Assembly: GCF_002982075.1 (NCBI RefSeq)
Contig: NZ_PUEJ01000002.1
Location: 682,001 to 746,000 of the forward strand
DNA: 64,000 nucleotides
Direction: 5' to 3'
Origin: Labrys okinawensis
GTDB lineage: Bacteria > Pseudomonadota > Alphaproteobacteria > Rhizobiales > Labraceae
Shown: positions 38,285 to 49,400 of the stretch, piece after piece
How positions within the stretch are numbered: position 1 is the stretch's first letter
Layout: every line of letters starts with the position of its first letter
Made by a program: the position numbers and the translations under genes
The notes under the pieces: generated by a model
Told to the model about the DNA's origin: nothing
The model's input: only the letters and a program-made list of their open reading frames with translations
Database searches by the model: none

Positions 38285-38931
38285 AGAAGGCCTTCAAATC
38301 TTCGCGCCTCGCGGCGGCGTGATACCTGACCGGAGAGGGGCTCCGGCCATCGTGTCAACCCCGGCCGCGAAAGCCGGGGAACGGAAACCGGACATCGCCG
38401 GGCGACGTCCGATGTGAGGCAACCCGCTTCCAATCGCCGTGCGCTATGGCACCAGCATGGCGGCATGCTCCCGATACGGCAAGGTGGGCGCAGTCCGATG
38501 CAGCGGGAATCAGGCTGCCTTATGAAATTGTGTGAACCGACGGCTGTAACGCCGGCGCCCCGGTTCGAAGGGTTTGCCGGCCGGACTCACTTAAGTATTG
38601 GGGTTTGGGGTGTCAATCGACCTTAGGGTCTACCATACCGGTTGACCGGTGCATTTGGCTGAAAAATCCGTAATTTTTTGCCGTCACGCGGCGGTGGCCC
38701 GGTCATTCGGCCCGACGCGCCGGTCTCGTCACAGTTTTGACGACAGGCCTTCCTAAAAGGCGGGCCAGGCGCTGGCTATTCGGCGACATTGACCTTGCTT
38801 TTCTCCTGTCCTATCAGCGCTGCGAAGGCGTTCGTCCCGGGATCAGGAGCAATGCGGGCCTGTTGCCGAAACAGCGTCCGTCCGGAGCCTGACCGCTTCC
38901 GGGTCCGCCCCCGCTCTCGAGGAACCTGCCC
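38285..38931. other. Divergent intergenic region between secA and the parvulin gene
   Basis: About 647 bases without a supportable gene. It contains a CCCCGGC/GCCGGGG hairpin near 38356, an AT-rich patch with ACCGGTTGACCGGT around 38638 and AATTTTTTGCCG that may hold the secA promoter, and the promoter candidate at 38789 for the parvulin gene. Confidence 0.55.
38789..38816 (+). promoter_or_regulatory. Candidate housekeeping promoter for the parvulin gene
   Basis: TTGACC (38789-38794), a 16-base spacer and CTATCA (38811-38816). This fits the loose sigma-70 consensus of alphaproteobacteria. It is about 115 bases before the start codon. Confidence 0.4.
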
Positions 38932-39927
38932 ATGATGTCACTTCGCCGCGCGCGTCCAGCCGCGACCCTGCTCGCCAGCGTTGCCTTCCTGGCCTTCGCT
39001 GCCGCGCCTTCCAACGCTGAAGACGCGGCGAAGCCCGCCGCCACTCCGGCTCCGGCAGCCCAGCCGGCACCTGCTACGCCCGCGGCGCAGGCGACCCCGA
39101 CCATCAGCGTGGACGGACAGCCCATCACCCAGGACGATCTCAACGCCGTGGAGCAGGAGATCGGGCCGAGCCTGTCGCCGCAGCTCTCGCCGGCCAAACG
39201 GCAGGACATCATCATCAACGCCGCCATCAATCTGCGCGTGGCCGCCAATGCGGCCGAGCAGCAGAAGGTGCTTGATGAAGCCGAGGTGCAGAAGAAGCTC
39301 GCCTTCTACCGCCAGCGCATCCTGATCGACGCTCTCGTCGCCAAGGCCGTCAAGGAGGCCGTGACCGAGGACGCGATCAAGAAGGCCTATGACGAGCAGG
39401 TCAAGCTGATCCCCGCCCAGGACGAAGTGCATGCCCGCCACATCCTGGTGGCGAGCGAGGACGACGCCAAGAAGGTCGAAGCCCGGCTGAAGGCGGGCGA
39501 GGATTTCGCCAAGGTCGCCAAGGAAGTCTCCAAGGATCCCGGCTCGGCCGAGCAGGGCGGGGATCTGGGCTGGTTCACCAAGGACCGCATGGTAAAGGAA
39601 TTCGCCGAGGCCGCCTTCGGCATGAAGCCCGGCGAGGTCTCCCAGCCGGTGAAAAGCCAGTTCGGCTATCACATCATCAAGCTCGAAGAGCGCCGCCCGC
39701 AGGCTCCGCCGGCCCTCGATCGCGTCAAGCAGCAGATCTCGGACTACCTGACCCAGAAGACGCAGCAGGAAGTCTTCGCCAAGCTGCGCGCCGCCGCCAA
39801 GATCGTGCAGCCGCCTCCGGCGCCGGCCGATCCCGCGGATGGCGGCATGCAGCTTCCCGGTACGGATGATCCGGCGCAGACCAGCCCCGCGCCGGCCACG
39901 CCCGCCCCGGCGGCTCCCGCCCAGTAA
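38932..39927 (+). CDS. Periplasmic parvulin-type peptidyl-prolyl isomerase
   Basis: 331 residues. A signal peptide (ATLLASVAFLAFAAAPSNAED) is followed by a long Pro/Ala linker, an N-terminal SurA-like helical part (ISVDGQPITQDDLNAVEQEI), the parvulin domain (residues of about 160 to 250: EVHARHILVASEDDAKK, DPGSAEQGGDLGWFTKDRMVKEFAEAAFGM, SQFGYHIIKLEERR) and an Ala/Pro-rich tail. It would help fold exported proteins, which fits its place beside secA. Two adjacent ATG codons are possible starts (38932 or 38935). Confidence 0.92.
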   Translation: MMSLRRARPAATLLASVAFLAFAAAPSNAEDAAKPAATPAPAAQPAPATPAAQATPTISVDGQPITQDDLNAVEQEIGPSLSPQLSPAKRQDIIINAAINLRVAANAAEQQKVLDEAEVQKKLAFYRQRILIDALVAKAVKEAVTEDAIKKAYDEQVKLIPAQDEVHARHILVASEDDAKKVEARLKAGEDFAKVAKEVSKDPGSAEQGGDLGWFTKDRMVKEFAEAAFGMKPGEVSQPVKSQFGYHIIKLEERRPQAPPALDRVKQQISDYLTQKTQQEVFAKLRAAAKIVQPPPAPADPADGGMQLPGTDDPAQTSPAPATPAPAAPAQ

Positions 39928-40038
39928 GATCCGGTGTGCCGGCCTCCAGACCGGCACTGACTTCACCGATTGTGCCGATCCCATTCCATCGATGGATCGA
40001 TGGAACTGAGGAGATCGGCGCATCCCATTGAGGAACCC

Positions 40039-41277
40039 ATGGCCAAGGCTGCTCCGCTGTCCCCGCTCGCTCCCGCTCGTTTTCCCGACTTGCCGCCGGT
40101 GGCGGGTGTCCGGATGGCAACGGCCGAAGCCGGTATCCGCTACAAGGGCCGCACCGACGTGCTGCTCGTCCTGATGGACGAGGGCACGCAGGCGGCGGGC
40201 GTTTTCACCCGCTCCAAATGCCCCTCGGCGCCGGTCGACTGGTGCCGCGCGGCACTCAAGGATGGCAGCGCCCGGGCCCTGGTGGTCAATTCCGGCAATG
40301 CCAATGCCTTCACCGGCAAGAAGGGCGCCGAGGCCGTGGCCCTTACGGCGGAACTCGCCGCCGAGGCGGCCGGCTGCCGGCCCAGCGAAGTCTATCTCGC
40401 CTCGACCGGCGTGATCGGCGAGCCGCTCGACGCCGGCAAGTTCCGGGGCGTCTTGGCCGAGACCGCCGGCCGCGTCTCGCCCGGTGCCTTCGAGGATGCC
40501 GGCCGGGCCATCATGACCACCGATACCTTCCCGAAGGGGGCGACCGCCACCGTCGATTTCGGCGGCGTGCCGGTGACGATCAACGGGATCGCCAAGGGCG
40601 CCGGCATGATCGCGCCCGACATGGCGACCATGCTCTCCTTCGTCTTCACCGATGCGCCGATCGCCGGAAACATATTGCAGGACCTGCTTTCCAGGGGCGT
40701 CGTCGACAGCTTCAACGCGGTCACCGTCGACTCCGATACCTCCACTTCCGACACGCTCCTGCTGTTCGCCACCGGCAAGGCCGGCGGCGCGCCGGTGACT
40801 GATGCGGCCGATCCGCGCTTGGCCGATTTCGCCAGGGCGCTCGACAGCGTGCTGCTCGATCTCGCCCAGCAGGTGGCGCGGGACGGCGAAGGCGCGCGCA
40901 AATTCGTCACCGTCGAGGTGCGCGGCGCCACCTCCAAGAAGGCGGCCCGGCGCATCGGCCTGTCGATCGCCAATTCGCCCCTGGTCAAGACGGCTGTGGC
41001 CGGCGAGGATGCCAATTGGGGCCGCGTGGTGATGGCCGTCGGCAAGGCCGGCGAGGAGGCCGACCGCGACCGGCTCGCCATCTGGTTCGGCGACATCCGC
41101 GTGGCCGTCGACGGCGAGCGCGACCCGTCCTATGACGAGGCCGCGGTCTCTGCCTATATGAAGGGGCAGGCGATCACCATCGCCGTCGATATCGGGCTCG
41201 GCGATGCGAGCGACCGGGTCTATACCTGCGACCTCACCAAGGAATATGTCGCCATCAACGGCGATTACCGCTCGTGA
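40039..41277 (+). CDS. argJ: Bifunctional ornithine acetyltransferase/N-acetylglutamate synthase
   Basis: 412 residues from the ATG at 40039, five bases after GAGG. ArgJ makes N-acetylglutamate and recycles the acetyl group from N-acetylornithine in arginine synthesis. The chain cleaves itself before a threonine in the [12 protein letters not shown] motif; here that is Thr197, which becomes the nucleophile of the beta chain. Other family motifs: [41 protein letters not shown] and the C-terminus [11 protein letters not shown]. mutT overlaps its stop. Confidence 0.97.
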   Translation: MAKAAPLSPLAPARFPDLPPVAGVRMATAEAGIRYKGRTDVLLVLMDEGTQAAGVFTRSKCPSAPVDWCRAALKDGSARALVVNSGNANAFTGKKGAEAVALTAELAAEAAGCRPSEVYLASTGVIGEPLDAGKFRGVLAETAGRVSPGAFEDAGRAIMTTDTFPKGATATVDFGGVPVTINGIAKGAGMIAPDMATMLSFVFTDAPIAGNILQDLLSRGVVDSFNAVTVDSDTSTSDTLLLFATGKAGGAPVTDAADPRLADFARALDSVLLDLAQQVARDGEGARKFVTVEVRGATSKKAARRIGLSIANSPLVKTAVAGEDANWGRVVMAVGKAGEEADRDRLAIWFGDIRVAVDGERDPSYDEAAVSAYMKGQAITIAVDIGLGDASDRVYTCDLTKEYVAINGDYRS

Positions 41278-41687
41278 CCAAACGCCTGCTTCTCGTCGCC
41301 GCCTGCGCGCTCGTCGATGCCGACGGGCGCGTGCTGATCTCGCAACGCCCCGAAGGCAAGGCCCTGGCGGGGCTCTGGGAGTTTCCGGGCGGCAAGCTCG
41401 AGCCCGGCGAACGGCCCGAGGAGACCCTCATCCGCGAGCTGCACGAGGAACTCGGCATCGAGGTGAAGGAGGAATGCCTGGCGCCGCTCACCTTCGCCAG
41501 CCACGGCTACGAGGATTTCACGCTGCTGATGCCGCTATGGATCTGCCGGCGCTGGAAAGGCACGCCGCACGGGCGCGAGGGCCAGGCGGTGAAATGGGTG
41601 CTGCCGAAGAAGCTGCGCGACTATCCCATGCCGCCCGCCGATGAACCGCTGATCCCGATGCTGATCGACATGATCCCGGCGCGGTAG
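41274..41687 (+). CDS. mutT: MutT-type Nudix hydrolase (8-oxo-dGTP diphosphatase)
   Basis: 137 residues. The GTG start overlaps the argJ stop by four bases. The Nudix box is complete: [23 protein letters not shown]. The motifs [21 protein letters not shown] and [10 protein letters not shown] before it, and [22 protein letters not shown] after it, match MutT. It would remove oxidised dGTP from the nucleotide pool and so limit mutation. The argJ-mutT order is common in related genomes. Confidence 0.93.
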   Translation: MTKRLLLVAACALVDADGRVLISQRPEGKALAGLWEFPGGKLEPGERPEETLIRELHEELGIEVKEECLAPLTFASHGYEDFTLLMPLWICRRWKGTPHGREGQAVKWVLPKKLRDYPMPPADEPLIPMLIDMIPAR

Positions 41688-41711
41688 GTCGATCCCGGGC
41701 GGCCGGGGCGA

Positions 41712-42551
41712 TCAGACATCCTTCTCGCCATATTCCTTGACGCCCAGGGCATCCGCCAGCCGGGTCTTGGCCGAACCCGGTTTCAGCGGCTTCTGCTGGC
41801 CGGCAGCAGGAGCCCAGCCGGAGATCCAGATGATCTCGAAGGTGGCGCGGATGCGCCCGTCCGGGTCGGAGAAGCGCTCACCATAGATCTCGGCCATGCG
41901 CAGCATGGTGGCGCGTCGGGTGAAGGCCTTGCGGCGCTGGACCAGCATGTTGGCGGCCCCCATCGCCCTCAGATCGGCCATCAGGGCGAAGGCGTTGTCA
42001 TAGCGCACGGTGAGAACGTCGCTGTCGGCGACGGGCAGGGCGAAGCCGGCCCGCTGCAGGAGGCCCCCCATGTCGCGCACATCGGCGAAGGGGGCCACGC
42101 GGGGCGAGACGCCTCCTTCCGTTTCCAGTTCGGCCTCGGAAAAGGCAGCCCGCAACTCCGTGAGCGTGGAGCCGCCGATCAGGGCGGCCAGCAGCAGTCC
42201 GTCCGGCCTGAGGGCGCGGCGGATCTGGCTCAGCATGCCCGGCAGGTCGTTGACGAACTGCAAGGCGAGGGCAGACAGCGCAAGATCGATGCTTTCGGGC
42301 TGAAGAGGCAGCACCTCGTCGCCGATGGCGACGTCCTGCCAATCGGCGGCGAGGCGCGGGCGCACCGCCTGCGCCAGCACAGGCGAGAGCGGGCCGATCT
42401 CCGCCGCCCGTTCGAACGGACGCAGTATCACGGCAAGACGGTCGGCCATGTCCTCGGCGACGTGGCGCAGCAGGAAGTCGGCGGGAGCGGCCGCGGCGCG
42501 CCGGCGGTGCAGGGCGAGCGCTTGGGGATCGAACAGGAAGGGCGTGGTCAT
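41712..42551 (-). CDS. SAM-dependent methyltransferase (BioC/NDUFAF5-like)
   Basis: 279 residues. I chose the ATG at 42551 (MTTPFLFDPQALALHRRRAA) because the family starts this way; the frame allows one six codons earlier. The SAM-binding fold is class I: ERAAEIGP for motif I, then DLALSALALQFVNDLPGMLSQIRRALRPDGLLLAALIGGSTL, then DVRDMGGLLQRAGFALPV. The order is that of the BioC/NDUFAF5-like group. The substrate is unknown; the human relative hydroxylates a complex I subunit. Confidence 0.85.
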   Translation of the reverse strand: MTTPFLFDPQALALHRRRAAAAPADFLLRHVAEDMADRLAVILRPFERAAEIGPLSPVLAQAVRPRLAADWQDVAIGDEVLPLQPESIDLALSALALQFVNDLPGMLSQIRRALRPDGLLLAALIGGSTLTELRAAFSEAELETEGGVSPRVAPFADVRDMGGLLQRAGFALPVADSDVLTVRYDNAFALMADLRAMGAANMLVQRRKAFTRRATMLRMAEIYGERFSDPDGRIRATFEIIWISGWAPAAGQQKPLKPGSAKTRLADALGVKEYGEKDV

Positions 42552-42619
42552 GCCCGCTATGTAGGACATTCGGGCTTGCTTTTCATCAGCAGGATGCGCC
42601 TATCCGACTATGACGCCAT

Positions 42620-42706
42620 GGCTGGGACCGCGGACGTCCCGTCCGCTCGGCTTTTCCTGCGAGCGTGATGGTTCCAAGAGCGGACGGGATGTCCGCGGTC
42701 CCAGCC
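42620..42706. repeat. Dispersed repeat, family 2, copy 2 (intact inverted repeat)
   Basis: Arms of 29 bases (42620-42648 and 42678-42706) match as inverted repeats with one mismatch: GGCTGGGACCGCGGAC, then TCCCGTCCGCTC. The loop CGGCTTTTCCTGCGAGCGTGATG resembles the one at 12262-12282. It could form a long hairpin between the divergent methyltransferase genes. Confidence 0.85.
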
Positions 42707-42738
42707 GTGATGTTTCCTAGGCTCGATTTGAGATTTCC

Positions 42739-43530
42739 ATGCTTCTGCCCATCGATGACCCCTTCGATCCACGCATCGAGCCGTATCGCGACATCCGCGA
42801 GCGTGACCTCAAGGGCCGGGGCGGGCGCTTCGTCATCGAGGGGGAGGTGGTGCTGCGCACGGCGCTGCTATCAGGGCGTTTCGCCATCGAATCCCTCCTG
42901 ATCGCCGAGAACAGGGTGGAGCCGCTCGCCGACCTCATCGCCAAGGTACCGTCCGGAATTCCGGTCTACCGGGCCTCGCGCGGTGTTCTCGACGGCATTG
43001 CCGGCTTTCCCATGCATCGCGGCATCCTGGCCATGGGAGTGCGGGGCGAGGCGAGCACGCCCGGCGAGCTGCTCGCCGCCGCACCGGCAAACGCCCTGTT
43101 CATCGGCCTTTCGGCCATCGCCAACCACGACAATATGGGCGGTATCTTCCGCAACGCTGCTGCCTTCGGCCTCGACGGCGTGCTGATTGACGGCGCCTCC
43201 TGCGATCCGCTCTACCGCAAGGCGATCCGCGTCTCCGCCGGCGCGGCCCTGGTGACGCCCTTCGCGCAGGGCGGCGACATCGGCGACCTCTGCGATGCCT
43301 TGCTCGCCGCCGGTTTCGAGGTGCTGGCCACCAGCCCCGCAGGGCGGGAGCGCCTTGCCGAGATCGAGCCGGCAGGCCGGCAGGCCGTGCTGTTCGGCGC
43401 CGAGGGACCGGGCCTGCCCGAGCGCATCCTGAAGCGGCTGCGCACCATCCGCATCGACATGAGGGGCGGCTTCGATTCCCTCAATGTCGCCACGACGAGC
43501 GGCATCGTGCTGCATCATCTGGCCCGGTGA
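42739..43530 (+). CDS. TrmH/SpoU-family RNA 2'-O-methyltransferase
   Basis: 263 residues. An N-terminal substrate-binding part (RFVIEGEVVLRTALLSGRFAIESLLI) is followed by the knotted SPOUT domain: motif 1 NHDNMGGIFRNAAAFGLDGVLID, motif 2 VLFGAEGPGLPE, motif 3 SLNVATTSGIVLHHL. Enzymes of this group methylate a ribose 2'-OH in rRNA or tRNA. The target nucleotide is not evident. Confidence 0.9.
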   Translation: MLLPIDDPFDPRIEPYRDIRERDLKGRGGRFVIEGEVVLRTALLSGRFAIESLLIAENRVEPLADLIAKVPSGIPVYRASRGVLDGIAGFPMHRGILAMGVRGEASTPGELLAAAPANALFIGLSAIANHDNMGGIFRNAAAFGLDGVLIDGASCDPLYRKAIRVSAGAALVTPFAQGGDIGDLCDALLAAGFEVLATSPAGRERLAEIEPAGRQAVLFGAEGPGLPERILKRLRTIRIDMRGGFDSLNVATTSGIVLHHLAR

Positions 43531-43544
43531 GACGTCCGACCGGC

Positions 43545-44819
43545 TCAAGAACTCTGGATTGCGAGGATGCCGATTGCGGCCAAAAGCGCCGGGAACGTGA
43601 CGACGGTGCCGATCTTCAGGAACTGCCAGAAACCAACATGTATGCCCTCCCGCCGCAAAGCGTTCAGCCAGAGGATCGTGGCCAGCGATCCGGTGATCGA
43701 CAGGTTGGGGCCAAGGTCAATTCCAATCAGGATCGAGCCTGACAGAGCGGGCGAGGCGTGGATCGACTGAACGACGTTTCCTGCAACCAGGCCGGCTGGA
43801 AGGTTGTTGACGAGGTTGGCGACGATGGCGGTCAGGACGCCGGCGGCAGGTGCACCGAGCTGAGGATACATGCCCGTCAGGTGGCTGACGGAGTCGGCCA
43901 GCATTTCGAGGAGGCCGCTCGTCCCGAGCGCTTCGACCACCACGAACAAGCCCGCCACCAGTGGAATGACGCTCCACGAAATGTCTTCGAGCGCTTGCGT
44001 GGGGAATTGGCGCTTGATGATCGATACGATCGACAGGGTGAGAATCCCGCCGGCGAAGGTGGGCCAACCCAGATCGAGGTGGAGCGCCGAGGCGGTGATC
44101 AGGCCGATGGCCGTCACTGTCAGCCCCAGTCCCGCCACCTTTCCGGTGAGGGAAAGGCTTGTGCCCGGCACCCGAGTAGCCAGCGTTTCGGCCGTCAACG
44201 CCGAGCGCTGGTTCCACAAAAGCGCGGCAAAGGTGATTGCAATGGCAAGCGCTGAAGGAAGTGCGAAGGTCGACAGCCAATCGGCGAGAGCGGGCATATG
44301 GCCTCCGCTGAATATCACCAGATTGGCAGGATTGGAGATCGGCAGCACAAAGCTGGCTGCGTTTGCCGTGAATGCGCAGATCAGGAGATAGGGGAGCGGA
44401 TCCTTGACCTTGGCCGCTCGGCAGGCGGCATAAACGGCAGGGGTCAGAACGACGGCGGTTGCGTCGTTCGACATGAAGATCGTCACCAGAACGCCGACCA
44501 GATAGGTCAGGGTGAACAGCTTGAACGGGGAGCCTTTCGCATGGTTGGTGGCTATCAGGGCCAGCCAATCGAACAGGCCTTCCTGTCGTGCCAACTCGGC
44601 GATCAGCATCATGCCGATCAAGAACAGATAGACGTCCAGGCCCTTGGCGATGCCCGCCCACGCGTCGAGCAGGGGGATGGCGCCTGCGCCGGTCAGCAGC
44701 ACTGCCGCCAGGACGGCCCAGACCGCCTCTGGCCACCTGAAGGGGCGGATCAGCAACGTCAACGCCGTCAGGGTTGCAACGGAAAGGCTGAGAATCGGGG
44801 CAGAAACTTGAAAGACCAT
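43545..44819 (-). CDS. ArsB/NhaD-type ion transporter (probable arsenite efflux)
   Basis: About 424 residues with 10 to 12 membrane helices. Motifs: LFLIGMMLIAELARQEGLFDWLA, FMSNDATAVVLTPAVYAA, ANAASFVLPISNPANLVIF and LVNNLPAGLVAGN, where the two re-entrant Asn/Pro motifs mark the ion transporter superfamily. This arrangement is that of ArsB arsenite permeases. No arsR or arsC is adjacent, so arsenic specificity is inferred. The start could also be the GTG at 44849. An MFS transporter gene is divergent to it. Confidence 0.85.
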   Translation of the reverse strand: MVFQVSAPILSLSVATLTALTLLIRPFRWPEAVWAVLAAVLLTGAGAIPLLDAWAGIAKGLDVYLFLIGMMLIAELARQEGLFDWLALIATNHAKGSPFKLFTLTYLVGVLVTIFMSNDATAVVLTPAVYAACRAAKVKDPLPYLLICAFTANAASFVLPISNPANLVIFSGGHMPALADWLSTFALPSALAIAITFAALLWNQRSALTAETLATRVPGTSLSLTGKVAGLGLTVTAIGLITASALHLDLGWPTFAGGILTLSIVSIIKRQFPTQALEDISWSVIPLVAGLFVVVEALGTSGLLEMLADSVSHLTGMYPQLGAPAAGVLTAIVANLVNNLPAGLVAGNVVQSIHASPALSGSILIGIDLGPNLSITGSLATILWLNALRREGIHVGFWQFLKIGTVVTFPALLAAIGILAIQSS

Positions 44820-44907
44820 GGGGACTGTGTGGGGGCTCCGGGGGCGCACGAAAGCGATTGCATTTCACCCGCCTCTTCGATCGTATATGTGCTGAACATC
44901 GAGGGGG

Positions 44908-45009
44908 CTAGAGCAAAACGCGTTTAAGCGTGACGCTTATTTGCTCTCAATCTTAGGTTCGACGCGTCTTTGCGATTCGAGGTGATTCCGTCAAATCGCA
45001 AAACGCGCT
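44908..45009. repeat. Dispersed palindromic repeat, family 1, copy 4 (inverted orientation)
   Basis: Starts CTAGAGCAAAACGCGTTTAA and ends in TCAAATCGCAAAACGCGCT. It is the reverse orientation of the copies at 7844, 13455 and 14292, with the same two-hairpin layout. It fills the gap between the divergent ArsB and MFS genes, where their promoters would be expected. Confidence 0.8.
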
Positions 45010-45086
45010 CGCGGAAATCGCCGCGTCATGCCCGCCGGGTGCTCGGCATGGCGTGTCGTTGAAAAGACCTGATCGCGGGAGCATTC

Positions 45087-46352
45087 GTGACGTCCTCTCC
45101 ACCCTCCGAGTTTCGTCGCTCCCTCATCGCCCTGTCGATCTTGAACTTCTTCCTTGCCGATGCCCGCGATGGCTTGGGGCCCTTTCTCGACGGTTTCCTT
45201 GCAACCCGTGGCTGGGAGCCGTTCACGCTTGGCGTGATAGCGACGATCGGGGGTGTGCTGGCAATGCTGACCACGCCTGTGTTCGGCGCACTCGTCGATG
45301 CCTCGCCCTACAAGCGGACACTGATCATCCTGCCCGTCACCTTTGTGACGATGATGGCTCTGTGGACACTGGCGAGCCCCAATGGCCTTTCCGTCTTCGG
45401 GGGACAGTCCGCAACGGCCATCGTCGGCGCTGTCATCGGTCCCGCGCTCATGGGCCTGACGCTTGGGCTTGTCGGCGAAGCGCGCTTTTCCCGCCAGGTA
45501 TCCCGAAACGAATTCTGGAACCACACGGGGAATGTTGCCTCCCTGGCGGCGATCTATGCGGGAACGCTCCTGTTCGGCCTCCACGGCGTGGTAGGGCTCA
45601 TGCTGTTTGCCGCCCTTGCCACGATTGCGGCGACGCTCGCCATCGAGCCGAAATTGATCGACCATCAAGTTGCACGCGGGCTGGTGCACCACGAGGAAGC
45701 GGAGGTCCCTTCCGGATTTTCAGTGCTGGCCGGCAGCAAGGGGCTGATCTTGCTCAGCCTGGTGCTGATGATCTTTCATTTTGGCAACGCTCCCATCAGC
45801 CGCCTGATCGCCCAGGCTTTCTCCATTCAGCTCGGCACTCCTTTCAGGACCACCGCGATCACGACGGGCGTTTCCCAGCTGTCGATGATCGGCATGGCGC
45901 TGATGGCGCCCTGGCTGATCGGACGGTTCGGCCTTGCCGCCATATTCGTCGTTGCCCTGGCAGCCTTGCCGATCCGCGGCGCGATCGCGGGGACCTTCTC
46001 GTCCTTTGCCTTCATCTTCCCCGTGCAAATTCTGGATGGCGTGGGAGCCGGCCTGATCGGTATTGTCACGCCCATCGCCGCCGAGCGCATTCTCTCTGGT
46101 AGCGGCCGCTTCAATGTCGGGCTTGCCGCCGTCATGACCGTGCAGGGTATCGGGGCCTCGTTGAGCAATGTCATCGCCGGCTGGCTCACCGATTTGGGCG
46201 GCTATGGTTTAGCCTATTGGGTTCATGGCAGCGTGGCGTTGGTGGCGCTGGCGCTGTTCGTGTGGGGACGCCACGACATCGCGCCACGCATGCCTTCTTC
46301 GGCCGCGGCGGCCGACTGGCCGCCGCGAAGCGCCGAGGAAACGCCTGCCTGA
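45087..46352 (+). CDS. MFS transporter
   Basis: 421 residues with 12 predicted helices. The GTG start has GGGAG five bases upstream. It begins SLIALSILNFFLADARDGLGPFLDGFLATRGW, and has LVDASPYKRTLIILPV in the first cytoplasmic loop and APWLIGRFG in the second half. The pattern of a DARDG motif in helix 1 occurs in a subgroup of MFS exporters, some of which are placed near metal and arsenic genes. It is divergent to the ArsB-type gene, so a linked role is possible but unproven. Confidence 0.85.
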   Translation: MTSSPPSEFRRSLIALSILNFFLADARDGLGPFLDGFLATRGWEPFTLGVIATIGGVLAMLTTPVFGALVDASPYKRTLIILPVTFVTMMALWTLASPNGLSVFGGQSATAIVGAVIGPALMGLTLGLVGEARFSRQVSRNEFWNHTGNVASLAAIYAGTLLFGLHGVVGLMLFAALATIAATLAIEPKLIDHQVARGLVHHEEAEVPSGFSVLAGSKGLILLSLVLMIFHFGNAPISRLIAQAFSIQLGTPFRTTAITTGVSQLSMIGMALMAPWLIGRFGLAAIFVVALAALPIRGAIAGTFSSFAFIFPVQILDGVGAGLIGIVTPIAAERILSGSGRFNVGLAAVMTVQGIGASLSNVIAGWLTDLGGYGLAYWVHGSVALVALALFVWGRHDIAPRMPSSAAAADWPPRSAEETPA

Positions 46353-46444
46353 TAGCGGCCGCCTCAAGAAGGAGCCGAACCGGGGCCTGCCGAGTGGCCA
46401 GTCGGCAACATCGAAGTGCCAGCCGGCCGCCATCCGCGATCTCG

Positions 46445-49400
46445 TCAGTCCCTGACGAGATCGCCCAGCATGTTGGCCGCCACGGTGAGCTTGGCCAGGG
46501 TGAGTCCTCCAGCAGCGATTTCCTCCACCGAGCGACGGATGCGCGCGGCTTCCGGATGGGCCTCGAGCCAGGCCTCCGTCGCCGCCTGGCCGGATAGGCC
46601 GGTCGCCAGCATGTCGGCGACCAGGCGCCGCTCGGCGGCCGCGATCTGCTCGATGGCCCGGTCGATGGCCAGGCGCTCGAAATAATCGTTGGCGGGCACG
46701 GCGCGGGCCGCTGCCACGACCCGATCGAGCTGGAAATTGGCTTCCGCGGCATAGAAGGTGGCCGCGGTGTCGCCGATGGCCCGGCCGGTGCGACCCGCCA
46801 CCAGCACGATGTCGGGCGCCGAGACCAGCGGATCGAGATTGGCCATCCGGCCGGCGAGGTCCTCGGGCACGCCGCCCTCGATCAGCTCGCGGGTGCGCTT
46901 GAGGCGGGCCGCCTGCATCGCCTCCGGCAGGGTGGTATCGAGCCCGATGGCGATTTCGTGGACACCGGCGCCGAAGCGGGCGATCACCGCCTCCAACCCG
47001 GGCGAGAAGTCGACGTTGCGCACGAACCAGACCACGCGCGAGAGCAGCAGGTCCTGCAGGAAGCCGTAAAGGCTGAGCTGGAGCTGCCCGTCGATGCGAT
47101 TGTCGAGGGCATCGATGGCATCGTAGAGATAGCGCAGGCCATAGGATTCATCCACGGCGGCGAACGCCATGGCGATGGCGGTGACGTCGGCATCGGTCTC
47201 GTCGCTGAGGCGCACCACGCAGGCCGGGCCGCCGCGGTTGATGATGCCGTTGGCGAGATTGGTGGCGATGATCTCGCGCCGCAGCCGGTGGTTCTCGACG
47301 GCGTCGGGGAACCGGTTCTGCACCTCGGGCGGGAAATACACCGTGAGCTCGCGGGCAAGATAGGGATCATCCGGCACGCTGGTGACCAGCAGGTCGTCAT
47401 AGAGCGTCAGCTTGGCATAGGCGAGCAGCACGGCGAGCTCCGGCCGTGTCAGGGCCTGGCCGCGGCGGGTGCGCTCGGCGATGGCGACGTCGTCGGGCAG
47501 GAACTCGACGGCACGGTCGAGCAGGCCGCGCTGTTCGAGCGACTGCATCAGGCGGGTGAGGAAGCCGGTCTCGGCCACGCCCTTGCGTTCGGAGAGGGAG
47601 AGCGCCAGCGTCTGCAGATAATTGTTGCGCAGCACCAGCGAGCCGACCTCGTCGGTCATCGCCGCCAGCAGGACGTTGCGATCGGCCTGCGTGAGGCGCT
47701 GGTCGCGCTCCGGCCGGGCCAAGGCGATCTTGATGTTCACCTCGACGTCGGAGGTATTCACGCCGGCGGAATTGTCGATCGCGTCGGTGTTGAGCTTGAT
47801 GCCCTTCTGCGCCGCTTCGATACGGCCGCGCTGGGTGGCGCCGAGATTGGCGCCCTCGCCGATCACCCGGGCCCTGACATCGGCGCCGGTGATGCGGATG
47901 GCGTCGTTGGCGCGGTCGCCGACCTGGTCGTCCGTCTCGCTGGAGGCGCGTATATAGGTGCCGATGCCCCCGAACCACAGGAGATCGGCACGGGCCTTTA
48001 GGATTGCCGTCATCACCTCGGTGGGCGTCGCCTCGGCCTTGTCGAGATCGAGCAGCGCCCGCATTTCCGCCGAAAGCGGAATGGCCTTCAGCGAACGCGA
48101 GAACACGCCGCCGCCCCTGGAGATCAGCGTCTTGTCGTAATCCTGCCAGCTCGAACGCGGCAGGTTGAACATGCGCAGCCGCTCGGCATGGCTGCTGACC
48201 GGATCGGGCGAGGGATCGATGAAGATGTCGCGATGGTCGAAGGCGGCGACCAGCTTGGTGGCCGGCGACAGCAGCATGCCATTGCCGAAGACGTCGCCCG
48301 ACATGTCGCCGACACCGACGGCGGTGAAAGGATCGACCTGGATGTCGGTGCCGAGCTCGCGGAAATGCCGCTTCACCGCCTCCCAGGCGCCGCGGGCGGT
48401 GATGCCCATCTTCTTGTGGTCATAGCCCTGGCTGCCGCCGGAAGCGAAGGCGTCGCCCAGCCAGTGATGCTTCTCGATGGAGATGGCGTTGGCCGTATCG
48501 GAGAAGGTGGCGGTGCCCTTGTCGGCCGCGACCACCAGATAGGGGTCGTCGCCGTCATGGCGCACCGTGTTGTCCGGCGGCACGATGTTGTCGCCGTCGA
48601 GATTGTCGGTGAGTTCGAGCAGCGAGCGGATGAAGATGCGATAGGCTTCCGTTCCCTCGGCCAGCCAGGCGTCGCGATTGGCCGGCGGCGGCAGGCGCTT
48701 GGGCACGAAGCCGCCCTTGGCGCCGACAGGCACGATCACCGCATTCTTGACCTGTTGTGCTTTGACAAGACCCAGAATCTCGGTGCGGAAATCCTGGGGG
48801 CGGTCCGACCAGCGCAGGCCGCCGCGCGCCACCTTGCCGAAGCGCAGATGGATGCCCTCCACCCGCGGCGAATAGACGAAGATCTCGTAGAGAGGCTTGG
48901 GAGCGGGCAGGCCCTCGACCTTGCGGCATTCGAACTTGAAGCTGATCACCGGTCGGGGCTGGCCGTCCGGGCCGACCTGCCAGAGGTTGGTGCGCACGAT
49001 CGCCTGCACCAGATTGGTGAAGCGGCGCAGGATGCGGTCTTCGTCGAGCGAGGAGACCGATTGCAGCTGCTCTTCGATCTCGCCCACGATCTCGGCTTCA
49101 TGGGCGGCGCGTTCGGCATCTGTGGCCGTCAGCCGCGGGTCGTGGCGGGCGCGGAACAGGGCCACGATGCTGGCGGTGATCTGCGGGTTCTTGCGCGCCG
49201 TTTCCCACATATAGTCCTGGCTGAAGGGCGCGCGGATCTGACGCAGATAGCGCGACAGGGCTCGAATCGCCGAAATTTCGCGCCAGCCCAGCGAGGTGCG
49301 CAGGACGAGGGCGTTGTAGCCGTCGGATTCGGCATAGTCGCCGACCACCGCCATGATCGAGGCCTCGAGGCGGTGCTGGAAGTCGATGCCGGGCGGGATG